From the NCBI RefSeq assembly GCF_036409475.1, contig NZ_JAYRCK010000002.1, positions 124,001 to 188,000 of the forward strand: 64,000 bases of DNA, in the 5' to 3' direction. A program made the position numbers and the translations under genes. Shown in pieces: positions 54,637 through 63,537 of the stretch; the first letter of the stretch is position 1, and each line of letters starts with the position of its first letter. This stretch comes from Scandinavium sp036409475 (GTDB lineage Bacteria; Pseudomonadota; Gammaproteobacteria; Enterobacterales; Enterobacteriaceae). Below the pieces are notes generated by a model, which did not search any database, was not told the DNA's origin, and worked only from the letters and a program-made list of their open reading frames with translations.

Positions 54637-56709
54637 ATGAGTAACTTGATTCAGAGCGACAGCTATACAGAAACCAGTAATGCGGCAGATGGATTTAATC
54701 CTGCCAGTGAAGTGCAGAATTACAGCTATACTTCAGCGCGTGTTGCAATACCTGTATATAATAAGTACAGGGCTTCAACGTCTAAGCCGAAAGTATATGG
54801 TTATTATACCGACTGGTCTCAGTACGATGGCCGTCTTCATGGCATGAGCGCGAAGGCAGATCGTGGTCGGGGCTATGATCTTGCTAATGTCGACCCTACC
54901 GCTTACGACAAAATTATTATCGGCTTCCTCGGTATTGTTGGTGACAGAGGTGAGAAACAATATACTATCGAAAATGCCGCAAACCTGACGGGTAAGACAA
55001 CTAACGAGCCGACTTTCCTTGACCCTTGGGGCGACTTTCAGTCTTATGTTAATTGCAATCAAACCACCAGTGGATGGGATGTCGATCCCGCGACGGTAAC
55101 GCAGCAGAATACGCATGGTATACTTGGCGGGCTACGCGATCTGCAGGCAAGAGCGGAGCAAATGGGCCATAACCTTGTGCTGTCCATGAGTATTGGCGGC
55201 TGGACCATGAGTAATGCTTTCCATGAAATGGCTAAAACGAGTGCTGCCCGCAGGACTTTTGCGGAGGGCGTGGTGAAATTGTTCAGACAATTCCCCATGT
55301 TTAGTGAAGTCGATATTGATTGGGAATATCCTAATGCGCCAGGGAATGCAAACCCATATGGTCCGGAAGATGGAGCCAATTATGCTTTGCTTATTCGCGA
55401 GCTGAAAACTCAATTAACGTCAGCCGGACGTGGCGATGTTAAGATTTCTATTGCCAGCTCGGCCGTGGTCAGCACTGTGGGCTATTCCAACGTCAATGCC
55501 TTACTTGAAGCCGGTTTATATGGCCTCAACGTGATGACCTACGATTTTTTCGGCACGCCGTGGGCAGAAACCTTAACACATCATACCAACCTGTCGCCAT
55601 TGACGGCGGGGGGCTGGAGTGTGGAAACCGTCGTCGATTATCTGGTGGCGGAAGGCTTTCCTTCAGACCGAATTAATATAGGTTACGCAGGTTATACACG
55701 TAATGCCCGCAATGTTGCTATCGACAATTTCTCACCGCTGAGTGGGACCTATCAGCCAGGAGAAGGAACCACCACGGGATCTTTTGAGTCAGGTTGCACT
55801 GAATGGTATGACACCATTTATAACTATCTGGATTTAGAAAATCAGCAAGGGCGCAATGGTTTCAATGTTTATACCGACCAGATTGCTAATGCTGACTATC
55901 TTTTTAACCCGCAGAGTAAGCTGTTTATGTCGCTGGATACGCCTCGCTCGGTGAAAGCCAAAGGGGAATATGCTGTTCAGCACAACCTGGGGGCACTCTT
56001 TACCTGGACTATCGATCAGGATAACGGTGTGCTCGTCAACGCTGCGCGTGAAGGGCTTGGCTACGAGCTTGAAAATCAGCAAATCGACATGACCCCTTTT
56101 TACTTTGAAGGGATTAACATCAGTGGTGAAGAACCTGAGGAAGGTGAAGAACCTGTTCAGCCGGAGATCAATCATGCACCCACTGCGGCGATCGAATTAC
56201 TTGTCGTCAGCGGTTCCCGTGTACAGCTTTCTGGCGCAGGCTCCAACGATGAGGATGGCGATACGCTGACTTTCAGTTGGGGAGTGCCCGTTTCCGTTTC
56301 TGTGGTCGATAAGCAAGTGCCAGTCATTGAGTTTTCAGCGCCGAGTGTTACCCAAAAAACGGAACTTCAGTTCACGCTGTTTGTTCGGGATAGTCAGAAT
56401 GAACCTTCTTCGCAACAGCGTTTTGTGGTAAACGTGGTGCCTTCCTTGTCTGAGGAGACAGGTGATGTAACCCCAACGCCCGATCCTGAACCTACGCCGG
56501 AACCCACTCCCGGTGAGCCAGAAGGCGAAACGCCTTATCCGTTATGGAGCGCCACAACCGTTTACGGAGCGACCTGGGGTAATTTCGAAACGGTGAGCTG
56601 GAAGGGGCATAACTATAAAGTGAACTGGTATTCACTGGGCAACGAGCCAGATAAAAGCTGTGGCCCTTATGCCGTCTGGAGCGATCTTGGTCCCTATTCT
56701 CTTGGCTAA
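54637..56709 (+). CDS. Secreted GH18 chitinase without signal peptide
   Basis: The 690-residue product hydrolyses chitin or related beta-GlcNAc glycans. A family-18 domain fills about 50-475, with SMSIGGW (184-190) and the catalytic stretch SEVDIDWEYP (223-232), where E230 is the acid; the first Asp of the usual DxxDxDxE is replaced by Ser223. A PKD-like domain (about 510-605), a Pro/Thr/Glu linker and a C-terminal CBM5/12-type chitin-binding domain (about 637-690, YPLWSATTVYGATWGN) follow. The N-terminus (MSNLIQSDSYTETSNAA) is polar with no signal peptide, so export must use another route, most likely the holin and endolysin beside it. Confidence 0.93.
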   Translation: MSNLIQSDSYTETSNAADGFNPASEVQNYSYTSARVAIPVYNKYRASTSKPKVYGYYTDWSQYDGRLHGMSAKADRGRGYDLANVDPTAYDKIIIGFLGIVGDRGEKQYTIENAANLTGKTTNEPTFLDPWGDFQSYVNCNQTTSGWDVDPATVTQQNTHGILGGLRDLQARAEQMGHNLVLSMSIGGWTMSNAFHEMAKTSAARRTFAEGVVKLFRQFPMFSEVDIDWEYPNAPGNANPYGPEDGANYALLIRELKTQLTSAGRGDVKISIASSAVVSTVGYSNVNALLEAGLYGLNVMTYDFFGTPWAETLTHHTNLSPLTAGGWSVETVVDYLVAEGFPSDRINIGYAGYTRNARNVAIDNFSPLSGTYQPGEGTTTGSFESGCTEWYDTIYNYLDLENQQGRNGFNVYTDQIANADYLFNPQSKLFMSLDTPRSVKAKGEYAVQHNLGALFTWTIDQDNGVLVNAAREGLGYELENQQIDMTPFYFEGINISGEEPEEGEEPVQPEINHAPTAAIELLVVSGSRVQLSGAGSNDEDGDTLTFSWGVPVSVSVVDKQVPVIEFSAPSVTQKTELQFTLFVRDSQNEPSSQQRFVVNVVPSLSEETGDVTPTPDPEPTPEPTPGEPEGETPYPLWSATTVYGATWGNFETVSWKGHNYKVNWYSLGNEPDKSCGPYAVWSDLGPYSLG

Positions 56710-56750
56710 TGCTGCCACCTTTTTATAAGGCAACTGAAGTATTAACCCTC

Positions 56751-56776
56751 CCCCGGTGATTCTCGCCGGGGCTTTT
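56751..56776 (+). terminator. Chitinase terminator
   Basis: A nine-pair stem ccccggtga/tcgccgggg, with one G-T pair and a three-base loop, is followed by CTTTTG. It ends the cassette before nhaA. Confidence 0.8.
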
Positions 56777-56940
56777 GTATTTCACTTTCGGTTAAAGGAA
56801 AACCGAAGTAAAGGTTTCGCACACACTCTTATTGTCAGGTTTATGCGATTCATAATGCAGTTATAATCTACTTTTTTCGATCTATAATGCCCATTAGTAT
56901 AATGATCATTCTGTTTTATCGAGTAAAAGTAAGGATGGAT

Positions 56941-58116
56941 ATGAAGCATCTTCAGCGTTTTTTCAGCAGCGAGGCTTCCGGGGGAGTCATCCTGATTATT
57001 GCCGCTGCACTGGCGATGATCCTCGCCAATTCCGGGCTAACCAGCCATTTCTACCAGGCATTTCTTTCCACTCCGGTACAGCTCAAAGTCGGGCCGCTGG
57101 AAATCAACAAAAACATGCTGCTGTGGATCAACGATGCGCTGATGGCAGTCTTCTTCCTGTTGATTGGTCTGGAAGTGAAGCGTGAGAGGGCGCTGGGCTC
57201 ACTGGCAAGCCGCCAGCAGGCCGCTTTCCCGGTGATTGCAGCTATTGGCGGTATGGTCGTGCCCGCTCTTATCTATCTGGCGTTTAACTACCAGGACCCG
57301 ATTGCTCGTCAGGGTTGGGCTATTCCGGCGGCGACCGATATTGCCTTTGCGCTTGGCGTGCTGGCGCTTTTAGGTAACCGCGTTCCCGTCACCCTGAAGA
57401 TTTTCCTGATGGCGTTGGCGATCATCGACGATTTGGGCGCGATCGTTATCATCGCACTGTTCTACACCAGCGATCTATCACTGCTGTCTCTTGGCGTGGC
57501 CACGGCGGCGATTGCCGTGCTGGCGATCCTCAACCTGACAGGCGTTCGTCGAACCGGTATTTATATTCTGGTCGGGATGATTTTGTGGACGGCGGTGCTG
57601 AAGTCTGGTGTGCATGCCACGCTTGCGGGGGTGATTGTCGGCTTCTTTATTCCGCTGAAAGAGCAGGCGGGTAAATCCCCGGCGAAGCAACTGGAGCACG
57701 TGCTGCATCCTTGGGTGGCTTACCTGATCCTGCCGCTGTTCGCCTTCGCAAATGCGGGCGTTTCACTCCAGGGCGTGACGATTGAAGGGCTGACGTCCCT
57801 GCTGCCGCTGGGGATCATGGCGGGTTTGTTTGTCGGTAAACCCTTGGGCATTGGGGTGTTCTGCTGGCTGGCGCTGAAACTGAAGCTTGCCACGTTGCCG
57901 CAAGAGACCACCTGCAAGCAAATTGTGGCGGTCAGCGTGCTCTGTGGTATTGGCTTCACGATGTCGATTTTCATCTCGACGCTGGCCTTCGGCGGCCTGG
58001 ACCCGACGCTCATCACATGGGCGAAACTGGGGATTCTGATTGGCTCGCTTCTGGCGGCGGTCACCGGGTATAGTTTGCTTCGCTCGGGCAGCAAGGGCTC
58101 CCGTTACCCGGGATAA
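56941..58116 (+). CDS. nhaA: Sodium/proton antiporter NhaA
   Basis: NhaA exports Na+ or Li+ in exchange for two protons and controls pH and salt balance. The 391-residue product has the ion-site Asp163-Asp164 (AIIDDLGA), Asp133 and the pH-sensor region with Glu78. The ATG giving MKHLQRFFSS has AAGGA five bases upstream and matches E. coli; earlier in-frame starts at 56935 and 56887 have no family support. nhaR follows 60 bases later. Confidence 0.98.
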   Translation: MKHLQRFFSSEASGGVILIIAAALAMILANSGLTSHFYQAFLSTPVQLKVGPLEINKNMLLWINDALMAVFFLLIGLEVKRERALGSLASRQQAAFPVIAAIGGMVVPALIYLAFNYQDPIARQGWAIPAATDIAFALGVLALLGNRVPVTLKIFLMALAIIDDLGAIVIIALFYTSDLSLLSLGVATAAIAVLAILNLTGVRRTGIYILVGMILWTAVLKSGVHATLAGVIVGFFIPLKEQAGKSPAKQLEHVLHPWVAYLILPLFAFANAGVSLQGVTIEGLTSLLPLGIMAGLFVGKPLGIGVFCWLALKLKLATLPQETTCKQIVAVSVLCGIGFTMSIFISTLAFGGLDPTLITWAKLGILIGSLLAAVTGYSLLRSGSKGSRYPG

Positions 58117-58176
58117 CAGGATACGGATGGTCGCCTTCGGGCGGCCATGAAGCGCAAAGTTCAGGGAGAGAAACGA

Positions 58177-59073
58177 ATGTCTCATATCAATTACAACCAT
58201 CTTTATTATTTCTGGCACGTTTACAAAGAGGGGTCAGTGGTGGGGGCTGCGGAAGCGCTGTATCTCACGCCACAGACCATTACCGGCCAAATCAAAGCGC
58301 TGGAAGAGCGCCTGCAAGGAAAGCTGTTCAAACGCAAAGGGCGCGGGCTGGAGCCGAGCGAACTGGGTGAACTGGTGTTCCGTTATGCGGACAAAATGTT
58401 CACCCTGAGCCAGGAGATGCTCGACATCATCAATTACCGCAAAGAGTCGAATCTGTTGTTTGATGTGGGCGTGGCGGATGCGCTGTCGAAGCGGTTGGTC
58501 AGCGGCGTGCTGGATGCGGCTGTGGTGGAAGATGAACAAATCCATTTGCGCTGCTTTGAATCGACCCACGAGATGCTGCTGGAGCAGCTTAGCCAGCATA
58601 AGCTCGACATGATTATCTCTGACTGCCCGATTGACTCGACTCAGCAGGAAGGACTGTTCTCGGTGAAAATTGGTGAGTGCGGTGTCAGTTTCTGGTGCAT
58701 GAATCCCCTGCCAGAGAAACCTTTTCCAGTTTGCCTCGAAGAACGTCGTCTGCTGATCCCTGGGCGCCGTTCAATGCTCGGTCGTAAGCTTCTGAACTGG
58801 ATTAATACTCAAGGGCTGAAAGTCGAAGTGCTGGGCGAGTTTGATGATGCCGCGTTAATGAAAGCCTTTGGCGCTGCGCACAATGCGATTTTTGTTGCAC
58901 CGACTCTCTACGCACACGATCTCTATGCGGATGACAATATTGTGGAGATTGGACGGGTGGAAAACGTGATGGAGGAGTACCACGCCATTTTTGCCGAACG
59001 CATGATTCAGCATCCTGCCGTGCAGCGAATCTGTAATCGCGACTACTCGGCGCTGTTTGAGTTATCGCGCTAA
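58177..59073 (+). CDS. nhaR: LysR-type activator NhaR
   Basis: NhaR activates nhaA in response to Na+ and also acts on other envelope genes in E. coli. The 298-residue product matches E. coli from MSHINYNHLYYFWHVYKEGS through the helix-turn-helix (VVGAAEALYLTPQTITGQIK) and the ligand domain. The frame is open ten codons upstream without homology. Confidence 0.98.
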   Translation: MSHINYNHLYYFWHVYKEGSVVGAAEALYLTPQTITGQIKALEERLQGKLFKRKGRGLEPSELGELVFRYADKMFTLSQEMLDIINYRKESNLLFDVGVADALSKRLVSGVLDAAVVEDEQIHLRCFESTHEMLLEQLSQHKLDMIISDCPIDSTQQEGLFSVKIGECGVSFWCMNPLPEKPFPVCLEERRLLIPGRRSMLGRKLLNWINTQGLKVEVLGEFDDAALMKAFGAAHNAIFVAPTLYAHDLYADDNIVEIGRVENVMEEYHAIFAERMIQHPAVQRICNRDYSALFELSR

Positions 59074-59091
59074 GCCCGAATCGCAGAGATA

Positions 59092-59118
59092 AAAAAACCC
59101 GCCAAAAGCGGGTTTTTT
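59092..59118. terminator. Bidirectional terminator between nhaR and rpsT
   Basis: Stem aaaaaacccgc/gcgggtttttt with a five-base loop has an A-run on one side and a T-run on the other and ends both converging transcripts. Confidence 0.95.
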
Positions 59119-59143
59119 CTACAAAGCCTCAACAGCGTAGCGA

Positions 59144-59407
59144 TTAAGCCAGTTTGTTGATCTGTGCAGCCAGGTTAGCCTTATGACGCGCAGCTTTGTT
59201 TTTGTGGATCAGACCTTTAGCAGCCTGACGGTCCACGATTGGTTGCATTTCGTTAAATGCTTTTACTGCAGTAGCTTTGTCGCCAGCTTCGATAGCTGCG
59301 TACACTTTCTTGATGAAAGTACGCATCATAGAGCGACGGCTAGCGTTGTGCTTGCGGGCCTTTTCAGACTGAACGGCGCGCTTCTTAGCTGATTTGATAT
59401 TAGCCAA
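59144..59407 (-). CDS. rpsT: 30S ribosomal protein S20
   Basis: S20 is a primary binder of the 16S rRNA 5' domain. The 87-residue product is full length, basic and begins MANIKSAKKRAVQSEKA. Translation starts at TTG, as in E. coli, where the weak start codon is part of S20 autoregulation; GGGAG precedes it. It is convergent with nhaR. Confidence 0.99.
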   Translation of the reverse strand: MANIKSAKKRAVQSEKARKHNASRRSMMRTFIKKVYAAIEAGDKATAVKAFNEMQPIVDRQAAKGLIHKNKAARHKANLAAQINKLA

Positions 59408-59454
59408 GGTCCAACTCCCAAATATGATCTATATGGACAATTCAAAGGCCGAGG

Positions 59455-59483
59455 AATATGCCCTCTTAGCCTTCTTTTGTCAA
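59455..59483 (-). promoter_or_regulatory. rpsT promoter
   Basis: On the minus strand TTGACA (59483-59478) and CATATT (59460-59455) are separated by exactly 17 bases, a strong sigma-70 promoter about 50 bases before the rpsT start. A second weaker site may lie nearer the gene (TTGAAT around 59440). Confidence 0.65.
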
Positions 59484-59678
59484 TGGATTTGTGCAAATAA
59501 GCGCCGTTAGTGTGACGACACTTGGTTACGTAGTGATGGCGCAGGATTCTACCAGCTTGTGCCCTTCGAATACAGCCTTTCCGCCATAAAAATCACCGGG
59601 GCAAGAGGGAATTTACCCAGTTTCGTCTCAAGGTGGATGAAATCCTTGCATCTTTCGGTTCTCAGGTGCAATCGCCGG
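59484..59678. other. Intergenic region between rpsT and ribF
   Basis: Together with the two promoters beside it this fills the 329-base gap between rpsT and ribF. A minus-strand open frame crosses it but runs into ribF and has no recognisable content. I see no gene or repeat here. Confidence 0.5.
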
Positions 59679-59707
59679 TTAACGTAGCCAGCTCTACAAG
59701 GTATACT
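59679..59707 (+). promoter_or_regulatory. ribF promoter
   Basis: TTAACG at 59679-59684 and TATACT at 59702-59707 are separated by 17 bases, a good sigma-70 pair ending 29 bases before the ribF ATG. It would drive ribF-ileS-lspA. Confidence 0.6.
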
Positions 59708-59736
59708 TTGGCGATTTTCACTGTTTTGAGCCAGAC

Positions 59737-60675
59737 ATGAAGCTGATACGCGGCATACACAATCTGAGTCAGGCACTGCACGGGTGCGTGCTGACCATTG
59801 GTAATTTCGACGGCGTGCATCGTGGGCATCAGGCATTACTCCAGCGTTTGCGTGCTGAAGGCCATGAGCGCGAGCTGCCTGTCGTGGTGATGATTTTTGA
59901 GCCGCAGCCGCTGGAACTGTTTGCGACCGACAAGGCTCCCGCTCGCTTGACGAGACTGCGCGAAAAAGTGCGTTATCTCAGCGAAAGCGGTGTGGATTAT
60001 GTCCTGTGCGTGCGTTTTGACAGGCGGTTTGCCGCACTCACTGCACAGGAATTTATCAGCGATCTGCTGGTCAAACGCCTCGGCGTCCAGTCTCTGGCCG
60101 TCGGGGATGATTTCCGCTTTGGCGCTGGTCGCGAAGGGGATTTCTTGTTATTACAGAAGGCTGGCGCTGAATTTGGCTTTGATGTCACCAGCACCCAAAC
60201 TTTTTGTGAAGACGGATTACGTATCAGCAGCACGGCGGTTCGCCAGGCGCTGGCTGAAGATAATCTGGAGCTGGCGCAAACGCTGCTGGGCCATCCTTTC
60301 AGCATTTCAGGGCGCGTGGTGCACGGCGATGAGCTTGGCCGCACCATTGGCTTTCCAACGGCGAATTTGCCGCTGCGTCGTCAGGTTTCCCCGGTGAAAG
60401 GGGTTTATGCCGTCGAAGTCGCGGGTCTCGGTGATAAGCTGATTCCAGGCGTAGCGAATATCGGCACTCGCCCAACGGTCGCGGGTGTACGCCAGCAGTT
60501 AGAAGTGCATTTACTGGACGTTGTAATGGACCTCTATGGTCGCCATATCGATGTCATACTGCGGAAGAAAATCCGCAACGAGCAGCGATTTTCCTCGCTG
60601 GATGAATTAAAAGCGCAAATCGCGCGAGATGAGTTAACAGCCCGAGCGTTGTTTGGGCTATCAAACCCGGCGTAA
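59737..60675 (+). CDS. ribF: Bifunctional riboflavin kinase / FAD synthetase
   Basis: RibF makes FMN and FAD from riboflavin and ATP. The 312-residue product has the nucleotidyltransferase motif GNFDGVHRGHQ (about 22-32), the second-domain signature RISSTAVRQAL and the flavokinase motif GFPTANLPL. It heads the ribF-ileS-lspA operon; ileS starts 33 bases later. Confidence 0.98.
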   Translation: MKLIRGIHNLSQALHGCVLTIGNFDGVHRGHQALLQRLRAEGHERELPVVVMIFEPQPLELFATDKAPARLTRLREKVRYLSESGVDYVLCVRFDRRFAALTAQEFISDLLVKRLGVQSLAVGDDFRFGAGREGDFLLLQKAGAEFGFDVTSTQTFCEDGLRISSTAVRQALAEDNLELAQTLLGHPFSISGRVVHGDELGRTIGFPTANLPLRRQVSPVKGVYAVEVAGLGDKLIPGVANIGTRPTVAGVRQQLEVHLLDVVMDLYGRHIDVILRKKIRNEQRFSSLDELKAQIARDELTARALFGLSNPA

Positions 60676-60708
60676 TGCCAACGTTATCAATACGGAAACG
60701 AGAATCTG

Positions 60709-63537
60709 ATGAGTGACTTTAAATCAACCCTGAATTTGCCGGAAACAGGGTTCCCGATGCGTGGCGACCTCGCCAAACGCGAACCGGGAATGCTGGCCCG
60801 TTGGACCGATGATGACCTCTATGGCATCATCCGTGCAGCGAAAAAAGGCAAAAAGACGTTCATTCTGCATGATGGCCCTCCTTATGCGAATGGCAGCATT
60901 CATATTGGTCACTCTGTTAACAAGATTCTGAAAGACATTATTGTTAAGTCCAAAGGTCTGGCGGGCTTCGATTCCCCGTACGTACCAGGCTGGGATTGCC
61001 ACGGTCTGCCAATCGAGCTGAAAGTTGAGCAAGAGTTCGGTAAGCCGGGCGAGAAGTTCACCGCCGCTGAATTCCGCGCGAAATGCCGCGAATACGCCGC
61101 GACTCAGGTTGACGGCCAGCGTGCAGACTTTATCCGTCTGGGCGTGCTGGGCGACTGGTCTCGTCCGTATCTGACCATGGATTTCACTACTGAAGCCAAC
61201 ATCATCCGCGCACTGGGCAAAATCATCGGCAACGGTCATCTGCACAAAGGTGCCAAGCCGGTTCACTGGTGTGTGGACTGCCGTTCTGCGCTGGCAGAAG
61301 CGGAAGTGGAGTATTACGACAAAACCTCTCCTTCTATCGACGTTGCGTTCCACGCCGTCGATCAGGATACGGTGAAGGCTAAATTCGGCGTCGCTTCCGT
61401 AAATGGCCCGGTTTCACTGGTTATCTGGACCACCACGCCGTGGACACTGCCAGCGAACCGTGCCATCTCTCTGTCTTCAGAGTTTGACTATGCGCTGGTG
61501 CAGGTTGATGGTCAGGCGCTGATTCTGGCGAAAGATCTGGTTGAAAGCGTCCTTAAGCGTGCAAACATCACTGATTACACCGTGCTGGGCACTGTGAAAG
61601 GTGACGCGCTGGAACTGATGCGCTTCAAACATCCGTTCCTTGATTTTGACGTGCCGGCGATCCTCGGCGATCACGTTACGCTGGACGCAGGTACCGGTGC
61701 GGTGCATACCGCCGGTGGCCACGGCCCGGACGACTACAACATCAGCCTGAAGTACGGTCTGGAAATCGCGAACCCGGTTGGCCCGGATGGCGCGTATCTG
61801 CCAGGCACTTATCCAACGCTTGATGGCATCAACGTCTTCAAAGCCAATGACATCATCGTCAACATGCTGCGCGACAGCGGTGCGCTGCTGCACGTGGAGA
61901 AGCTGCAACACAGCTATCCGTGCTGCTGGCGTCACAAAACGCCGATCATTTTCCGTGCCACGCCGCAGTGGTTCGTCAGCATGGATCAGAAAGGCCTGCG
62001 CGAGCAGTCGCTGAAAGAGATCAAAGGCGTGCAGTGGATCCCGGACTGGGGCCAGGCACGTATTGAATCCATGGTCGCTAACCGTCCTGACTGGTGTATC
62101 TCTCGTCAGCGTACCTGGGGCGTACCGATGTCGCTGTTCGTGCATAAAGAGACTCAGGAACTGCATCCACGCACGCTGGAGCTGATGGAAGAAGTCGCTA
62201 AACGTGTTGAGCAGGACGGCATTCAGGCGTGGTGGGATCTCGACCCACGCGACATCATGGGTGACGATGCTGACACCTATGAGAAAGTGCCAGACACCCT
62301 CGACGTGTGGTTCGATTCCGGATCAACGCATGCTTCCGTTGTCGATGTTCGTCCGGAGTTCTCTGGTCACGCAGCGGATATGTATCTGGAAGGTTCTGAC
62401 CAGCATCGCGGCTGGTTCATGTCTTCCCTGATGATCTCCACGGCGATGAAAGGCAAAGCGCCTTACCGTCAGGTACTGACTCACGGGTTCACCGTGGATG
62501 GTCAGGGCCGCAAAATGTCCAAATCCATCGGCAACACCGTTTCGCCGCAGGATGTGATGAACAAACTGGGCGCGGACATTCTGCGTCTGTGGGTGGCTTC
62601 TACTGACTACACCGGCGAGATGGCGGTGTCTGACGAGATCCTCAAGCGTGCTGCCGACAGCTATCGTCGTATCCGTAACACCGCGCGTTTCCTGCTGGCG
62701 AACCTGAACGGATTCAATCCTGAAACGGACATGGTGAAACCAGAAGAGATGGTGGTTCTGGATCGCTGGGCTGTGGGTTGTGCTCAGGCGGCGCAGGAAG
62801 ACATCCTCAAAGCTTATGAGTCTTACGACTTCCACGAAGTGGTGCAGCGCCTGATGCGTTTCTGCTCCATCGAAATGGGCTCGTTCTATCTCGACATCAT
62901 CAAAGACCGCCAGTACACCGCCAAAGCGGACAGCGTGGCGCGTCGTAGCTGCCAGACTGCGCTGTATCACATCGCAGAAGCACTGGTTCGCTGGATGGCG
63001 CCCATCATGTCCTTCACTGCGGATGAAATCTGGGGCTACCTGCCAGGTGATCGCGAGAAATACGTCTTCACCGGCGAGTGGTACACCGGCCTGTTTGGTC
63101 TGGCGGATGATGAGGAATTTAATGATTCCTTCTGGGACGATGTTCGATACATCAAAGACCAGGTCAACAAAGAGCTGGAAAATCAAAAAGCCAATGGCAT
63201 CAAATCGAATCTGGAAGCGAAAGTCACGCTGAAATATGCTGACGATGCACATGGGACAATTCAGAAGCTGAAACGCCTGGGCGAAGAGGTCAGATTTATC
63301 TTCATTACGTCTCAATTTGTGATTTCTGATGAGGCGGGTGGTATTGATGATGAGAATGTTCAGTACAACGCTGGCAATACAACCGTCCAGGCTGTTGTCA
63401 CGCGCGCTGATGGTGAGAAGTGCCCGCGTTGCTGGCATTACACTACCGATGTCGGTCAGGTGGCGGAACACGCAGAAATCTGCGGCCGCTGTGTCAGCAA
63501 CGTCGCCGGTGAAGGCGAAAAGCGTAAGTTTGCCTGA
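60709..63537 (+). CDS. ileS: Isoleucyl-tRNA synthetase with an atypical C-terminal block
   Basis: IleS charges tRNA-Ile. The 942-residue product has HIGH (65-68), the editing domain (TTTPWTLPANRA), KMSKS (about 602-606), and the zinc site CPRCWHYTTD...CGRCVSN near the end. Residues about 799-902 (63105-63414) differ from E. coli IleS as I remember it: acidic, Asn/Ile/Lys-rich and a few residues longer, while the sequence on both sides is nearly the same. The codons in that block are also more AT-rich. This suggests a recombined allele, not loss of function. The stop overlaps the lspA start. Confidence 0.98.
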   Translation: MSDFKSTLNLPETGFPMRGDLAKREPGMLARWTDDDLYGIIRAAKKGKKTFILHDGPPYANGSIHIGHSVNKILKDIIVKSKGLAGFDSPYVPGWDCHGLPIELKVEQEFGKPGEKFTAAEFRAKCREYAATQVDGQRADFIRLGVLGDWSRPYLTMDFTTEANIIRALGKIIGNGHLHKGAKPVHWCVDCRSALAEAEVEYYDKTSPSIDVAFHAVDQDTVKAKFGVASVNGPVSLVIWTTTPWTLPANRAISLSSEFDYALVQVDGQALILAKDLVESVLKRANITDYTVLGTVKGDALELMRFKHPFLDFDVPAILGDHVTLDAGTGAVHTAGGHGPDDYNISLKYGLEIANPVGPDGAYLPGTYPTLDGINVFKANDIIVNMLRDSGALLHVEKLQHSYPCCWRHKTPIIFRATPQWFVSMDQKGLREQSLKEIKGVQWIPDWGQARIESMVANRPDWCISRQRTWGVPMSLFVHKETQELHPRTLELMEEVAKRVEQDGIQAWWDLDPRDIMGDDADTYEKVPDTLDVWFDSGSTHASVVDVRPEFSGHAADMYLEGSDQHRGWFMSSLMISTAMKGKAPYRQVLTHGFTVDGQGRKMSKSIGNTVSPQDVMNKLGADILRLWVASTDYTGEMAVSDEILKRAADSYRRIRNTARFLLANLNGFNPETDMVKPEEMVVLDRWAVGCAQAAQEDILKAYESYDFHEVVQRLMRFCSIEMGSFYLDIIKDRQYTAKADSVARRSCQTALYHIAEALVRWMAPIMSFTADEIWGYLPGDREKYVFTGEWYTGLFGLADDEEFNDSFWDDVRYIKDQVNKELENQKANGIKSNLEAKVTLKYADDAHGTIQKLKRLGEEVRFIFITSQFVISDEAGGIDDENVQYNAGNTTVQAVVTRADGEKCPRCWHYTTDVGQVAEHAEICGRCVSNVAGEGEKRKFA

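Noticed and set aside
59549..59836. A 95-codon minus-strand frame between rpsT and ribF
   Set aside because: It runs antisense into the ribF start, crosses the ribF promoter and has no family pattern.
62323..63471. A 382-codon minus-strand frame opposite ileS
   Set aside because: It is an antisense shadow of ileS without recognisable content.
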